From Rubrivivax sp. (GTDB taxonomy: Bacteria; Pseudomonadota; Gammaproteobacteria; Burkholderiales; Burkholderiaceae_C): DNA of 61,222 nucleotides. Both the position numbers and the translations under genes were made by a program. Positions 45,433 to 53,109 of this stretch are shown here, piece after piece; the first letter of the stretch is position 1, and each line of letters opens with the position of its first letter. The notes beneath the pieces are model-generated. The model worked only from the letters and a program-made list of their open reading frames with translations. It did no database searches and was not told where the DNA came from. The DNA lies in contig JAHBZS010000026.1 of assembly GCA_019635285.1 (NCBI GenBank), forward strand, positions 1 through 61,222. The letters are read 5' to 3'.

Positions 45433-45509
45433 GCGGCTGTAGCTCAGCTGGATAGAGTACTTGGCTACGAACCAAGGGGTCGTGGGTTCGATTCCTGCCA
45501 GCCGCGCCA
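45433..45509 (+). tRNA. tRNA-Arg(ACG)
   Basis: A 77-nt cloverleaf: acceptor GCGGCTG / CAGCCGC, D-arm with AGCTCAGCTGGATAGAG, anticodon stem CTTGG / CCAAG with loop CTACGAA (anticodon ACG, arginine), T-arm GTGGGTTCGATTCCTGC and an encoded CCA end. An integrase gene facing the 3' end shows that this tRNA gene is the insertion site of the element to its right. Confidence 0.96.
45484..45509 (+). other. Candidate left attachment site (3' end of tRNA-Arg)
   Basis: Elements of this type use the T-arm and acceptor end of the tRNA as the core recombination site and rebuild the gene on integration. The integrase gene ends 40 bp away, which fits. No second copy of the core is in the window, so the other end must lie beyond 61222. 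The exact borders of the core cannot be set from one copy. Confidence 0.5.
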
Positions 45510-45526
45510 GTTTTACCTTTATAGAC

Positions 45527-45558
45527 AACGGCTTAGGTGTGAGAGCACCTAAGCCGTT
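45527..45558 (+). terminator. Strong terminator between tRNA-Arg and integrase
   Basis: A perfect 13-bp stem (AACGGCTTAGGTG / CACCTAAGCCGTT) with a 6-nt loop, followed on the plus strand by TGTTCTT. The integrase stop codon (45549-45551) lies inside the right arm, so the hairpin can end transcription from both directions. Confidence 0.75.
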
Positions 45559-46754
45559 TGTTCTTGCTGAAGGGACTCCGAAGGGACTCGCGTCCGCCGG
45601 GCCTGTTTCGCAAGACTCCGAAGCGACCGATTCTCGCGACCGGTTTCCTCCCTGATGAGCTCGAGTGCCGAGCGCACTTCCAGCACCTGGGCTGCCGAGT
45701 AGTGCGCCGTCATGCTGTGGTCCTTGTGCCACAGAATGATCGACCGCGTCTCCTTGGCGACCCCTGCTTCGCGAAGCCGCATCCCGACCGTGTGCCGGAG
45801 GTCGTGAACGTGCAGATCACCCAGGCCCGCCTTCGAGCGTGCGCGTTGCCACCCGTTGTTGTTCATCGCTTCGATCGGCCGATAGGCCATAGGTGGCTTC
45901 ATGTCGTGTCGCTTCAGCTTCCCCTCGCTCGTGCGTTCCCTGCGCCAGACGAACACGTACTGGTCGTGCCGGCCTCTCATTGCGTCGACAACGCTCTGAG
46001 CGACCGAATTGCACACGACGTAGTCATAGGCCTTGTTCCGACCCTTGACGTGCTCGCGCGGTACCTCGAATACCGAGACCTCGATCCCATCCAGCTTCAA
46101 CCGAATCTCCCAGTCCCACTGCAAATTGCAGACGACATCGTCGCGCACTCCGGTGTTCAGGATGAACAACGCCATACGGGCCAAGTGCGGCGGCAGATGG
46201 GGCAGCAGCGCGCGCTGCTCCTCCCATGAAATGGGCTGTGGTTCGCGTTGATGTCCATCCAGCGGCAGCATCGTGAGCAGGGGTACCTGCCCTAGCACCG
46301 GCGCTGTCCGGCCGCCGCCGACGTCCACTCGCCATTTCCGCGCTGCCACGTTCAGGATGTGTCGGACCGAACCGAGGCTCAAGTTGATGGTCTTGTGAGC
46401 CCGCCCTTGCCTGAGCCGCGATTCGACGAACTTCCTCAACGTGCCGTCGTGCACCTGATCCAGCTGCAGATCACCGCAACACTCGATCATCGGCGCCAAG
46501 TGGTAAGTCTCGCTTTGCAGCGACACCTTCCCCTTGGCCTCTTCCTCCAGCAGGTACCGAGTCGCCGCCTCCGCCAATGTCATCGACCTTGTGCGGGCCG
46601 GTCCGAGCGCATCGATCTGTGCACACCTGGCGATCAGCCAGGCTTCTGCATCCTGATACGTGTCGAAACGGCCCTGAAGGCGTTCACCGCGGTGGACTCG
46701 GTCGACCCGCCACCTGCCTCTGGCGTCCTCATAGACGCCGCTTTGACGACCCAT
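45549..46754 (-). CDS. Tyrosine integrase of the tRNA-Arg element
   Basis: A 401-aa site-specific recombinase. N-terminal arm-binding part (GVYEDARGRWRVDRVHRGER), a core-binding SAM-like part (MTLAEAATRYLLEEE to about 160), and the catalytic domain with the first arginine in LNTGVRDDVVCNLQW, the HxxR box in VHDLRHTVGMRLRE, and the last boxes in LWHKDHSMTAHYSAA, where the histidine and nucleophile tyrosine are visible. ATG at 46754. It is oriented towards the tRNA and overlaps the upstream gene by about 120 bp. Confidence 0.93.
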   Translation of the reverse strand: MGRQSGVYEDARGRWRVDRVHRGERLQGRFDTYQDAEAWLIARCAQIDALGPARTRSMTLAEAATRYLLEEEAKGKVSLQSETYHLAPMIECCGDLQLDQVHDGTLRKFVESRLRQGRAHKTINLSLGSVRHILNVAARKWRVDVGGGRTAPVLGQVPLLTMLPLDGHQREPQPISWEEQRALLPHLPPHLARMALFILNTGVRDDVVCNLQWDWEIRLKLDGIEVSVFEVPREHVKGRNKAYDYVVCNSVAQSVVDAMRGRHDQYVFVWRRERTSEGKLKRHDMKPPMAYRPIEAMNNNGWQRARSKAGLGDLHVHDLRHTVGMRLREAGVAKETRSIILWHKDHSMTAHYSAAQVLEVRSALELIREETGRENRSLRSLAKQARRTRVPSESLQQEQTA

Positions 46755-47065
46755 TTTCTAACTCCTTTCTCGGAGGGCCGCCTGTCCACTGCCGAGGATA
46801 CGCCTGACTGGATCGTGCGGTTACCTGCGAGGCCGGTGTTGCCGTGTGCAATCTCAGTTGGTGTGCTCGGACTGGAGGATCTTTTCAGCCGATCGAAGAG
46901 AACGTCGAGGTCTCGGACGTCGTAGAGAAGGCTGGTGCCCGCTCGGAAGGCATGGAGCTCACCGACGAGCTGCTCGAAAACGCGTCGCTTCAGTCCCAGG
47001 TACTGAATGGCCGCCTTCTTGGGTAGACCGCGGCGCGTGACTTCGGTGCGGCTAGGCGAGCTCAT
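46634..47065 (-). CDS. Excisionase-like DNA-binding protein upstream of the integrase
   Basis: A 143-aa protein starting at ATG 47065. The N-terminal 60 residues (RRGLPKKAAIQYLGLKRRVF, then YDVRDLDVLFDRLK) look like a MerR/excisionase-type winged helix. The C-terminal half (EKGVRKWVVKAASMRTPEA, then NAFRAVSTRIRMQKPG) is conserved, as I recall, in small proteins placed just before integrases in proteobacterial integrative elements. It overlaps the integrase by 121 bp. I infer a directionality or regulatory role for excision; it has not been shown here. Confidence 0.65.
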   Translation of the reverse strand: MSSPSRTEVTRRGLPKKAAIQYLGLKRRVFEQLVGELHAFRAGTSLLYDVRDLDVLFDRLKRSSSPSTPTEIAHGNTGLAGNRTIQSGVSSAVDRRPSEKGVRKWVVKAASMRTPEAGGGSTESTAVNAFRAVSTRIRMQKPG

Positions 47066-48080
47066 CGCGGGGGTGTCCTTCGCGGCAAACAGTGCTTCGG
47101 CATCTATAGGCTCGCCCGTTGGGTGCGCCACATGGAACGATGCATGCCCATGACTGAGCGTAGATCGCTTCTCGACGGGATTGGGCGATGCCAAACGGCG
47201 GAGAATCATCGCCGCCGAGGCCTGCCGGGCGTTGAGCCAGTTGGCCCTTTGAACTCAGCACGCGGCCAGGCCCCTCCTGTAGCTCGTGACGACGGGGGCT
47301 CTTGCCCATCAATTGCTAGAGGCAACCGGCGACGTTGAATGGTGAGCACGGAGCACATGGTTGCCTGCTCCGACAGCACGGTCATCGTTGCGTGATGCGG
47401 CGGTCATCTGAAGGATCGTCGTTGTGCGGACGGCGCAGTGTCCGGACGTGTCCCCGCTTCGCGTGGCCGGGCTGTTGCGCTGCGCGTCGAGCCGCTGTCG
47501 AAGGCCCAGCGTCTCGCCCCTGTCGGGCTGCCATCCCTCACGCGGGCTCGCCGCCATGCTCCACGCCGTTGGCGTGCAGCATGTCGCCGGACTGCGGCCT
47601 GTCGGCCTTGCCGGTGCGCTCGCCGATGCGGCGATCAAGGCTGCGCCTTCATCGCAAGGTCCAACAGCCGGAATGCGGGAAGTGGCCGGCGTTGCCGGCA
47701 GGGTTGACGACAGCGGCCCGTTCCCGTGTCCGGGGATCGCGGGCTCTGGCTTCCTTCACGCTGCGCGTGAACGACGAGCCCGCTTGACGAACTGACCGGC
47801 GTTCCGCGCACGCCGCTGCGCTTCGTGCGCTGCACTTCGGCCAGATCGTCCCCCCGGCCACTCGCCACGCCCGATGCCGGGCCGCTGAAGGCTTGAACTC
47901 TTGAGGTGATCGGACCGGCTCGACCGTCGCGCCAGTCGCTGCGCTTGGTGGCACGCCGGCCGCAGGGGCGCCGGTCCTCGATGACATGGGCGGGCCGCTC
48001 GCTGCGGCCGTTGCGCCAGGGGACCTGTCACACCGGCCGCGGGGCTCGGGCCCTCTGAGGTGCACGGGCGCTTCACGGCA
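47066..48080. other. Gene-free region of the element
   Basis: About 1 kb with no protein I can support; open frames such as 47335-47787 have shadow-type composition. The sequence is full of short GC-rich words repeated with variations (for example GCTGCGCTTCGTGCGC, GCTGCGCTTGGTGGC) and TTCACGCTGCGCGTGAA near 47756 is a perfect inverted repeat. A segment near 47446-47492 resembles the sequence at 206-252. It may hold regulatory or replication sites. Confidence 0.4.
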
Positions 48081-48179
48081 ACCGCTTTGCCGCCCACCGC
48101 GATCCCCCCAACTGCGCCCCCGTCCGACACGAGGGGGACTTGTGGGGGGATCTTCGATGCGGTGGGCCGGCAAAGCGGT
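48081..48179. repeat. Large imperfect palindrome upstream of ssb
   Basis: Three nested stems: ACCGCTTTGCCG (48081-48092) with CGGCAAAGCGGT (48168-48179); CCCACCGC (48093-48100) with GCGGTGGG (48159-48166); GATCCCCCCA (48101-48110) with TGGGGGGATC (48143-48152). An inner CCCCC/GGGGG pair is possible. Only one base is bulged between the first two stems and six on one side before the third. This 30-bp interrupted hairpin could be a single-strand origin, a protein site or a structured RNA. Confidence 0.7.
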
Positions 48180-48324
48180 CCACCGTTGTCATGTTCGCGC
48201 CCGCCGAAGTCGACCCCCACCCCCCGCCCGCCCCCAGGGGCGGGAGCGAAGGGTCCGAGCAGAAGGATCAGTTTTCAGCAGCCCAAGACGGGAAGCGGCG
48301 GGTCCTTCCGATGAGGAGTTCATC

Positions 48325-48810
48325 ATGGCTTTCGTTCGAGTCGAACAACGCAACGCGCACCTGGCCTCGGCCGTGCGCCTGGTGTCCGTCCAGGGCCGCG
48401 ACGGCCCCGTGTCCAAGGCGACGCTGACCGCGATCAGCAACACCCGCCGGGGTTCGGGCGAGAACCGCGGCGAGGAGGCCACCGCCATCCAGTGGACGCT
48501 GTGGGGCAAGCAGGCCGAGAACGCCGCGCAGTACCTGGGCAAGGGCAGCCACGTCAACGTCGTCGGCCGGGTGCAGAACAACAACTACGAGCGCGACGGC
48601 GAGACCGTCTACACGATGGCCTTCACCGCCGAGGAGATCGACTACCTCGACACCAAGGCCGAGAGCGAGGCGCTGCGCGGCAACGGCAGGGCGCCGGAGC
48701 AGGGCGAAGCCCCGCTGTCTCCGAAGCTGGGCGCGAAGGCCAAGGGCGCGAAGGGTCGCAAGGCCGCACCGGCCGAGCTCGACGAGCACGGCGACCCGAT
48801 CCCGTTCTGA
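48325..48810 (+). CDS. ssb: Single-stranded DNA-binding protein
   Basis: A 161-aa OB-fold protein: ATLTAISNTRRGSGENRG, ATAIQWTLWGKQAENAAQYL, GKGSHVNVVGRVQNNNYERD and YTMAFTAEEIDYLDT follow the SSB pattern. A charged linker leads to the acidic tip DEHGDPIPF, the usual docking tail for replication and repair proteins. It probably protects the transferred strand during mobilization. ATG at 48325 after GATGAGGAGTTC. Confidence 0.93.
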   Translation: MAFVRVEQRNAHLASAVRLVSVQGRDGPVSKATLTAISNTRRGSGENRGEEATAIQWTLWGKQAENAAQYLGKGSHVNVVGRVQNNNYERDGETVYTMAFTAEEIDYLDTKAESEALRGNGRAPEQGEAPLSPKLGAKAKGAKGRKAAPAELDEHGDPIPF

Positions 48811-48872
48811 ACCACCCGCGGGCGCAGCCCAGCCGCTGCGCCCCATCGTCCACCAACGTTGAAGGAATCATC

Positions 48873-49730
48873 ATGTACTCGACACCCACCCTGGCCACGC
48901 GCTTCACCCGCAACACCCGCGTCCTGCGCGCCGAGCAGCCTCTGGGCGAAGACCAGATGCGCGCCGCGGCGCCGTCCATCTTCGCCGAGGGCAAGCACGC
49001 CAGCCGCTCCGAGCGCTACACCTACATTCCCACCATCGAGGTGCTGCGCGGCCTGAGGCGCGAGGGCTTCGAGCCCTTCATGGTCGCGCAGGGCGCAAGC
49101 CGCGTCGAAGGCAAGGCCGAATACACCAAGCACATGATCCGCATGCGGCACGCGGGGCAGGTGCAGACCCGGCCCGAGGCCAACGAGATCATCCTCATCA
49201 ACAGCCACGACGGCGCCAGCAGCTACCAGATGCTGGCCGGCATGTTCCGCTTCGTCTGCTGCAATGGCCTGGTGGTCGGCAAGGTCGTCGAAGACATCCG
49301 CATCCCGCACAAGGGCAACGTGCAGGGCGAGGTGATCGAGGGTGCCTTCCGCGTGCTCGACGAGTTCGAGGCAGCGCAAGCCTCGGCCGAAGGCATGAAG
49401 GCACTGACACTCGAACCCGAAGAGCAGGGCGCCTTCGCGACAGCCGCACTCGCCCTGCGCTTCGGCGAGCGCAGCGAAGGCCAGCCGCCGGTGCCGATCA
49501 GCGCCGAACAGCTGATCGTGGCGCGCCGGCCGGAAGACCAGGGCCGCAGCCTGTGGAGCACCTTCCAGCGTGTGCAGGAGAACGTGATGCGCGGTGGGCA
49601 GGTCGGGCGCAGCGCGCAAGGCCGCCGCCTGCACACCCGGCCGGTGGGCAGCATCGACCGCGGCGTGAGCCTGAACCGCGCGCTGTGGGTGCTGGCCGAG
49701 GAGATGCGGCGCATCCGGGCCGCAGGCTGA
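48873..49730 (+). CDS. DUF932 domain protein
   Basis: A 285-aa protein of the DUF932 family found on plasmids and integrative elements. Conserved parts: RSERYTYIPTIEVLRGLRRE, GFEPFMVAQGASR, KHMIRMRHA, EIILINSHDGASSYQMLAGM and FRFVCCNGLVVG. The biochemical role is not known to me. ATG at 48873 after GAAGGAATC, 62 bp after ssb, likely co-transcribed with it. A perfect hairpin follows its stop codon. Confidence 0.88.
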   Translation: MYSTPTLATRFTRNTRVLRAEQPLGEDQMRAAAPSIFAEGKHASRSERYTYIPTIEVLRGLRREGFEPFMVAQGASRVEGKAEYTKHMIRMRHAGQVQTRPEANEIILINSHDGASSYQMLAGMFRFVCCNGLVVGKVVEDIRIPHKGNVQGEVIEGAFRVLDEFEAAQASAEGMKALTLEPEEQGAFATAALALRFGERSEGQPPVPISAEQLIVARRPEDQGRSLWSTFQRVQENVMRGGQVGRSAQGRRLHTRPVGSIDRGVSLNRALWVLAEEMRRIRAAG

Positions 49731-49742
49731 TGCGGTAACACG

Positions 49743-49774
49743 GGGCGATGACTTCTGCGCTGAAGTCATCGCCC
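49743..49774 (+). terminator. Perfect hairpin after the DUF932 gene
   Basis: A 13-bp stem GGGCGATGACTTC / GAAGTCATCGCCC with a 6-nt loop. There is a GATTCC after it but no clear T-tract. A related imperfect hairpin follows the next gene (50212-50237). Confidence 0.55.
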
Positions 49775-49853
49775 GATTCCTCGCCGGCTGGCTTGACCAT
49801 CGGGCAGGCAGGCCGCACCGGCTTTGCCAGACCGCAGGACAGGGGATCGCACC

Positions 49854-50204
49854 ATGAACCCACAGACCGAAGCCGCGTTTGACGAGTACCAGCACCGATC
49901 GAGCACCGCTACGGCAGCAGGCGCGGCAGCCTTCGCCCGCCTTCTAGACCTGGCCGAGCATCGCGATTCCGGCCAGATCGCCCGGATCGCCCGCTTCCTC
50001 GCGGCGACCTACAACGGGCAAGCGTTCCCGTTGGACCCGTTCGAGTTGCGCGCCGTCGACATCGCGATCAGCGATGAGATGCTGCGGTGCCTCGATGCAC
50101 TGCGCTGGGGCCGTGCCGATTTGCACACGCTGATTCCCGAAGGAGACGGGCGCATGCAGGCCGTCATTGCGCGCTGGGGGCTGCGCTGGCCCGAGGGCGA
50201 TTGA
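49854..50204 (+). CDS. DUF7673-like element protein
   Basis: A 116-aa helical protein. The phrases AAFARLLDLAEHRDSGQIAR, IARFLAATYNGQAFPLD and IAISDEMLRCLDAL fit a small family I associate with integrative elements (DUF7673), function unknown. ATG at 49854; a longer reading frame begins at 49824 without a ribosome-binding site. It lies between two related hairpins. Confidence 0.6.
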   Translation: MNPQTEAAFDEYQHRSSTATAAGAAAFARLLDLAEHRDSGQIARIARFLAATYNGQAFPLDPFELRAVDIAISDEMLRCLDALRWGRADLHTLIPEGDGRMQAVIARWGLRWPEGD

Positions 50205-50211
50205 CGGGCGC

Positions 50212-50237
50212 CGATGACTTTCTCCTGAAACTCATCG
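50212..50237 (+). terminator. Imperfect hairpin related to the one at 49743
   Basis: CGATGACTTTC / GAAACTCATCG, an 11-bp stem with one C-C mismatch and a 4-nt loop, just after the DUF7673-like gene. It shares the CGATGACTT / CTCATCG core with 49743-49774. Confidence 0.4.
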
Positions 50238-50444
50238 CTACCGCGCCGCGCTGCCGCCCCGATCATCGATCGGGCGCGGTGCATGCCGTGGAACCCGGGT
50301 CGCGCTGGCCGGCCTCCGCTGTGCGTCGGCCGGCTCGCTAAGCCCGGCAGCGCCCATCGAGGGCGACGTGCCGGGCCGGGCTCCTGTGTCGCACCGCGTC
50401 CACCTCCCGGGTCGGTGGTCCGCGATCCGCTACCGGAGCCCTCG

Positions 50445-51278
50445 ATGAAGACCCTCGTCCTGTGCAACCAGAAGGGCGGCGTCGGCAAGAGCGCCGTCGC
50501 CACCCTGCTGGTGCATCTACTGGCCCATCGGGGCCGCCGCGTCCTGGCGATCGACCTCGATCATCAGGGGAACTTCAGCAAGCCGCTGCGGCTGTCTGGC
50601 CGTGCAGCCGTCAGCGCCATCGCGTCCGATGCGCTGCTGACCGACCGGCCGCCGCCGCTGCCCGACAAGCCCTGCGTGCTGGTGCCGGGTGACCGGGCCC
50701 TGCTCGGCCTGGAGCGCCAACCGGCGCTGCACACGCCCTTCGCCCGGAACTTCCGCAGCTTCCTCGGCGCCGTGGAGGGTGCCTTCGATGTCTGCGTCAT
50801 CGATACCAACCCCAACCCCGACATCCGCGTCATCGCCGCGCTGGCCTCGGCCGACTTCGTGCTGTCGCCGATGCAGCTCAACCAGGAGGCGATGGACGGC
50901 GTCAGCGGACTGCTCAACCACGAACGGGTGGGCCTGCGCAAGATCAAGGCGGTACTGAACCCGAAGCTCGCGCTGATCGGGCTGCTGCCGACGATGGTGG
51001 AGCCGACCCCGTTTCAGAAGGCCAACTTCGTGCAGGTGGTGCAGCAGTACCACCCGCTGATGATCCGCATCGGCGATGGGCCGGGCACCTTCGCGTCGAT
51101 TCCGCGCCGGTCCTGCATCGCCGAGGCCCAGGCCGAAGGTGCCGTGCTGTGGGAGATGAAGAAGACCGCCGCGCGCGACGCCTGGCGCGAGATCGAGCCC
51201 AGCCTGACGCGCATCGCTGACATCGTCACCGGCGCAACCATCCACCGCACGGAGGCCGACCATGCCGCTTCAGCTTGA
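50445..51278 (+). CDS. parA: ParA-family partition ATPase
   Basis: A 277-aa ATPase with the deviant Walker A box CNQKGGVGKSAVATL at the N-terminus, LAIDLDHQGNFSK, and VCVIDTNPNPDIRV as the Walker A' and B region. ParA moves DNA bound to ParB over the nucleoid; in integrative elements it stabilizes the excised circle. ATG at 50445 with GGAG seven bases upstream. It overlaps parB by 17 bp. Confidence 0.92.
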   Translation: MKTLVLCNQKGGVGKSAVATLLVHLLAHRGRRVLAIDLDHQGNFSKPLRLSGRAAVSAIASDALLTDRPPPLPDKPCVLVPGDRALLGLERQPALHTPFARNFRSFLGAVEGAFDVCVIDTNPNPDIRVIAALASADFVLSPMQLNQEAMDGVSGLLNHERVGLRKIKAVLNPKLALIGLLPTMVEPTPFQKANFVQVVQQYHPLMIRIGDGPGTFASIPRRSCIAEAQAEGAVLWEMKKTAARDAWREIEPSLTRIADIVTGATIHRTEADHAASA

Positions 51279-52221
51279 CGACCTGGCCGCGCTCGACGCA
51301 CCGAGCCTGTCCTCCAACGGCCAACCGCTGCTGCTGCCCGTCGAGGACATCGACGAAGACCCGGAGCAGCCGCGCCGCGAGTTCGATGCGAATGCGCTGC
51401 AGGAACTGGCCGAGACCATCCGCCAGCGCGGCGTGCGCCAGGCGATCTCGGTGCGGCCAGACCTGCTGGCTTCGGGCCGCTGGGTGCTGAACTTCGGGGC
51501 GCGACGGCTGCGCGCCTCGAAGCTGGCCGGGCTGGCGACGATCCCCGCCTTCGTCGACGCATCGGCCGACAGCTACGACCAGGTGATCGAGAACGAGCAG
51601 CGCGAGGGCCTGAAGCCGCTGGAGCTGGCGCTGTTCGTGCAGAAGCGCCTGGCGCTCGGCGACAAGCAGGCCGACATCGCCAAGAACCTGGGCAAGAGCC
51701 GGCAGTGGGTGACGCTGGCCACCGCGCTGATCGAGCCACCGGACTGGCTGCTGCAGGCGTACCGGGACGGCCGCTGCCGGGGCATGAACGAGCTGTACGA
51801 ACTGCGCCGGCTGCATGGGCAGCATGCCGAGGCCGTAGCGGACTGGGTGACGAAGCAGCCGGGACTGATCACACGCGAGAGGATCGCCGAGCTCCGTGCC
51901 CAGCTGACCGGCGACGCAGTGCAAGATCGATCCGGCGCCAGCACTCAGGACGACGGCGCCATCGGTACGAAGCAGCCGGTGCAGGCAGGCGATCGAGCCG
52001 GGTCGGGGCCAGCAGACCCCGTCCGCAAAGAGCCACACTCCCGCAGAAGCCCGAATTCCGACCAGCGGATCCACGTCGAGTTCGACGGCCAGGATTACCA
52101 GCTGGTCGTGTCGGTCGCGCCGGACCAGCCCGGGCACCTGTACGTGCGCCCGCTGGTCGGCGGGCCCAGACGCCTGGCGCCGGCCTCGGCGCTGAAGCTG
52201 CTCGGTTTCGTCGGCGGCTGA
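51262..52221 (+). CDS. parB: ParB/Spo0J-family partition protein
   Basis: A 319-aa protein. The ParB nuclease/CTPase fold is seen in DIDEDPEQPRREFDANALQE, LAETIRQRGVRQAISVR, NFGARRLRASKLAGLATIPA (the usual GERR is GARR) and VIENEQREGLKPLELALF. A helix-turn-helix follows (QADIAKNLGKSRQWVTL). The C-terminal 100 residues are charged, then end in a compact beta-domain (IHVEFDGQDYQLVVSV). Three palindromes just past its stop codon are candidate binding sites. Confidence 0.92.
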   Translation: MPLQLDDLAALDAPSLSSNGQPLLLPVEDIDEDPEQPRREFDANALQELAETIRQRGVRQAISVRPDLLASGRWVLNFGARRLRASKLAGLATIPAFVDASADSYDQVIENEQREGLKPLELALFVQKRLALGDKQADIAKNLGKSRQWVTLATALIEPPDWLLQAYRDGRCRGMNELYELRRLHGQHAEAVADWVTKQPGLITRERIAELRAQLTGDAVQDRSGASTQDDGAIGTKQPVQAGDRAGSGPADPVRKEPHSRRSPNSDQRIHVEFDGQDYQLVVSVAPDQPGHLYVRPLVGGPRRLAPASALKLLGFVGG

Positions 52222-52224
52222 GGG

Positions 52225-52357
52225 TTGTCACTCCGATTGACAGCATCGGCACGCCGGCTGCGCTTGGCCGGCGGTTCAAGCGACGCGGGTTTGTCACTCC
52301 GAGTGACAGCCTGCACCTTGACTCGTCGCCGTTGCTGTCTGTCACTCCGAGTGACAG
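52225..52357. repeat. Three 19-bp palindromes after parB, candidate parS or operator
   Basis: TTGTCACTCCGATTGACAG (52225-52243), TTGTCACTCCGAGTGACAG (52291-52309) and CTGTCACTCCGAGTGACAG (52339-52357). The last is a perfect 9-1-9 inverted repeat; the others differ by one or two bases. Centres are 66 and 48 bp apart. They lie directly 3' of parB and 5' of mobC, so they may be the ParB centromere or operators for the mobilization genes. Confidence 0.75.
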
Positions 52358-52450
52358 AGCCGACGGTTCTCGTCCGAGGCGACGATTCTTGGCCCGGAAT
52401 CGTCGGTCTTCGGACCTCGATCCGGGTCAATACTCAACGCATAGGTGAGT

Positions 52451-52472
52451 GCAGGATAGGCGGCGTGCCGCC
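52451..52472 (-). other. Candidate oriT with MOBP-type nic site
   Basis: On the minus strand an inverted repeat GGCGGC-AC-GCCGCC (52459-52472) runs directly into TATCCTGC. TATCCTG followed by a break is the nic core of IncP-type (MOBP) transfer origins, with an inverted repeat on its 5' side as here. The predicted nick is between the complements of 52452 and 52451. A further hairpin (CGACGATTC / GAATCGTCG, 52381-52406) is nearby. It is 50 bp upstream of mobC. Confidence 0.6.
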
Positions 52473-52523
52473 GAGTTGTGAAGACGCTGCGCTGGCCTCA
52501 GGGCATCCGTTTGCATTCGGCAC

Positions 52524-53093
52524 ATGATCTCTACCTCTCACCACTTCGTCACGGTCGACATGCGCGGCCTGAAGGTCGCGCTGGTGTCGCGCGCGCAGGC
52601 CGAGCGGGTCAGTGTGTCGGCCGTGGTGCGACGCGCCGTGCAGCGCGAGCTGGGGCTCGTCGACGCGTCGGCCGAGCGCGAGGCTTCGGCGCCTCCCTCG
52701 GCTCCGCCGGTGAACTTGTCCATCCGTTTGACAGTCGCCGAGGCCGATCAACTGGCAGCCGGCGCGCGGCGGGCCGGCCTGTCGCGCGGTGCGTTCCTGG
52801 CCGGGCTGCTGGCCGGTGTGCCATCGCTGTCGGACGGCGCCGGCAGCCGTCCCGATGCCATCGCGGCCCTGACCGCGTCGAGCGCCGAACTGGCGACGCT
52901 CACCCGCAACCTCCACCACCTGAGCGCCCTGCTGCGCCAGGGCGAGGTGCGTGCCGCCCAGGAGTACCGCCGCATGCTCGACACGCTGGGCGACGACGTG
53001 CGCGCGCATCTGGGCCTGGCCAGCAGCGTGCTGGCCGACCTGCGGCCCGCCCGGGCATCGGGCAACAGGTCGCGCGCACCCGCACGTCCATGA
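52524..53093 (+). CDS. MobC-like relaxosome accessory protein
   Basis: A 189-aa protein. The N-terminal part (VALVSRAQAERVSVSAVVRR, AVQREL) and the central part (LSIRLTVAEADQLAAGARRA, GLSRGAFLAGLLAG) look like ribbon-helix-helix DNA-binding units of mobilization proteins. The C-terminal part (LTRNLHHLSALLRQGEVRAA) matches the MobC 'N-LNQIAR' type helix. It would bind oriT and help the relaxase. ATG at 52524; 16 bp before the relaxase gene. Confidence 0.75.
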   Translation: MISTSHHFVTVDMRGLKVALVSRAQAERVSVSAVVRRAVQRELGLVDASAEREASAPPSAPPVNLSIRLTVAEADQLAAGARRAGLSRGAFLAGLLAGVPSLSDGAGSRPDAIAALTASSAELATLTRNLHHLSALLRQGEVRAAQEYRRMLDTLGDDVRAHLGLASSVLADLRPARASGNRSRAPARP

Positions 53094-53109
53094 CGCGAAG
53101 GAGACCGCT

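Noticed and set aside
45484-45509. Second copy of the tRNA-Arg 3' end within the window, marking the right end of the element
   Set aside because: I searched by eye for the T-arm and acceptor sequence elsewhere in the window and found none, so the element must continue past 61222.
47335-47787. 150-codon plus-strand frame in the gene-free part of the element
   Set aside because: Cys/Arg/Pro-rich shadow composition and overlapping open frames in other phases with equal support.
52225-52357. CRISPR array
   Set aside because: Only three units, palindromic over their full length, with unequal spacing and adjacent to parB; no cas genes in the window.
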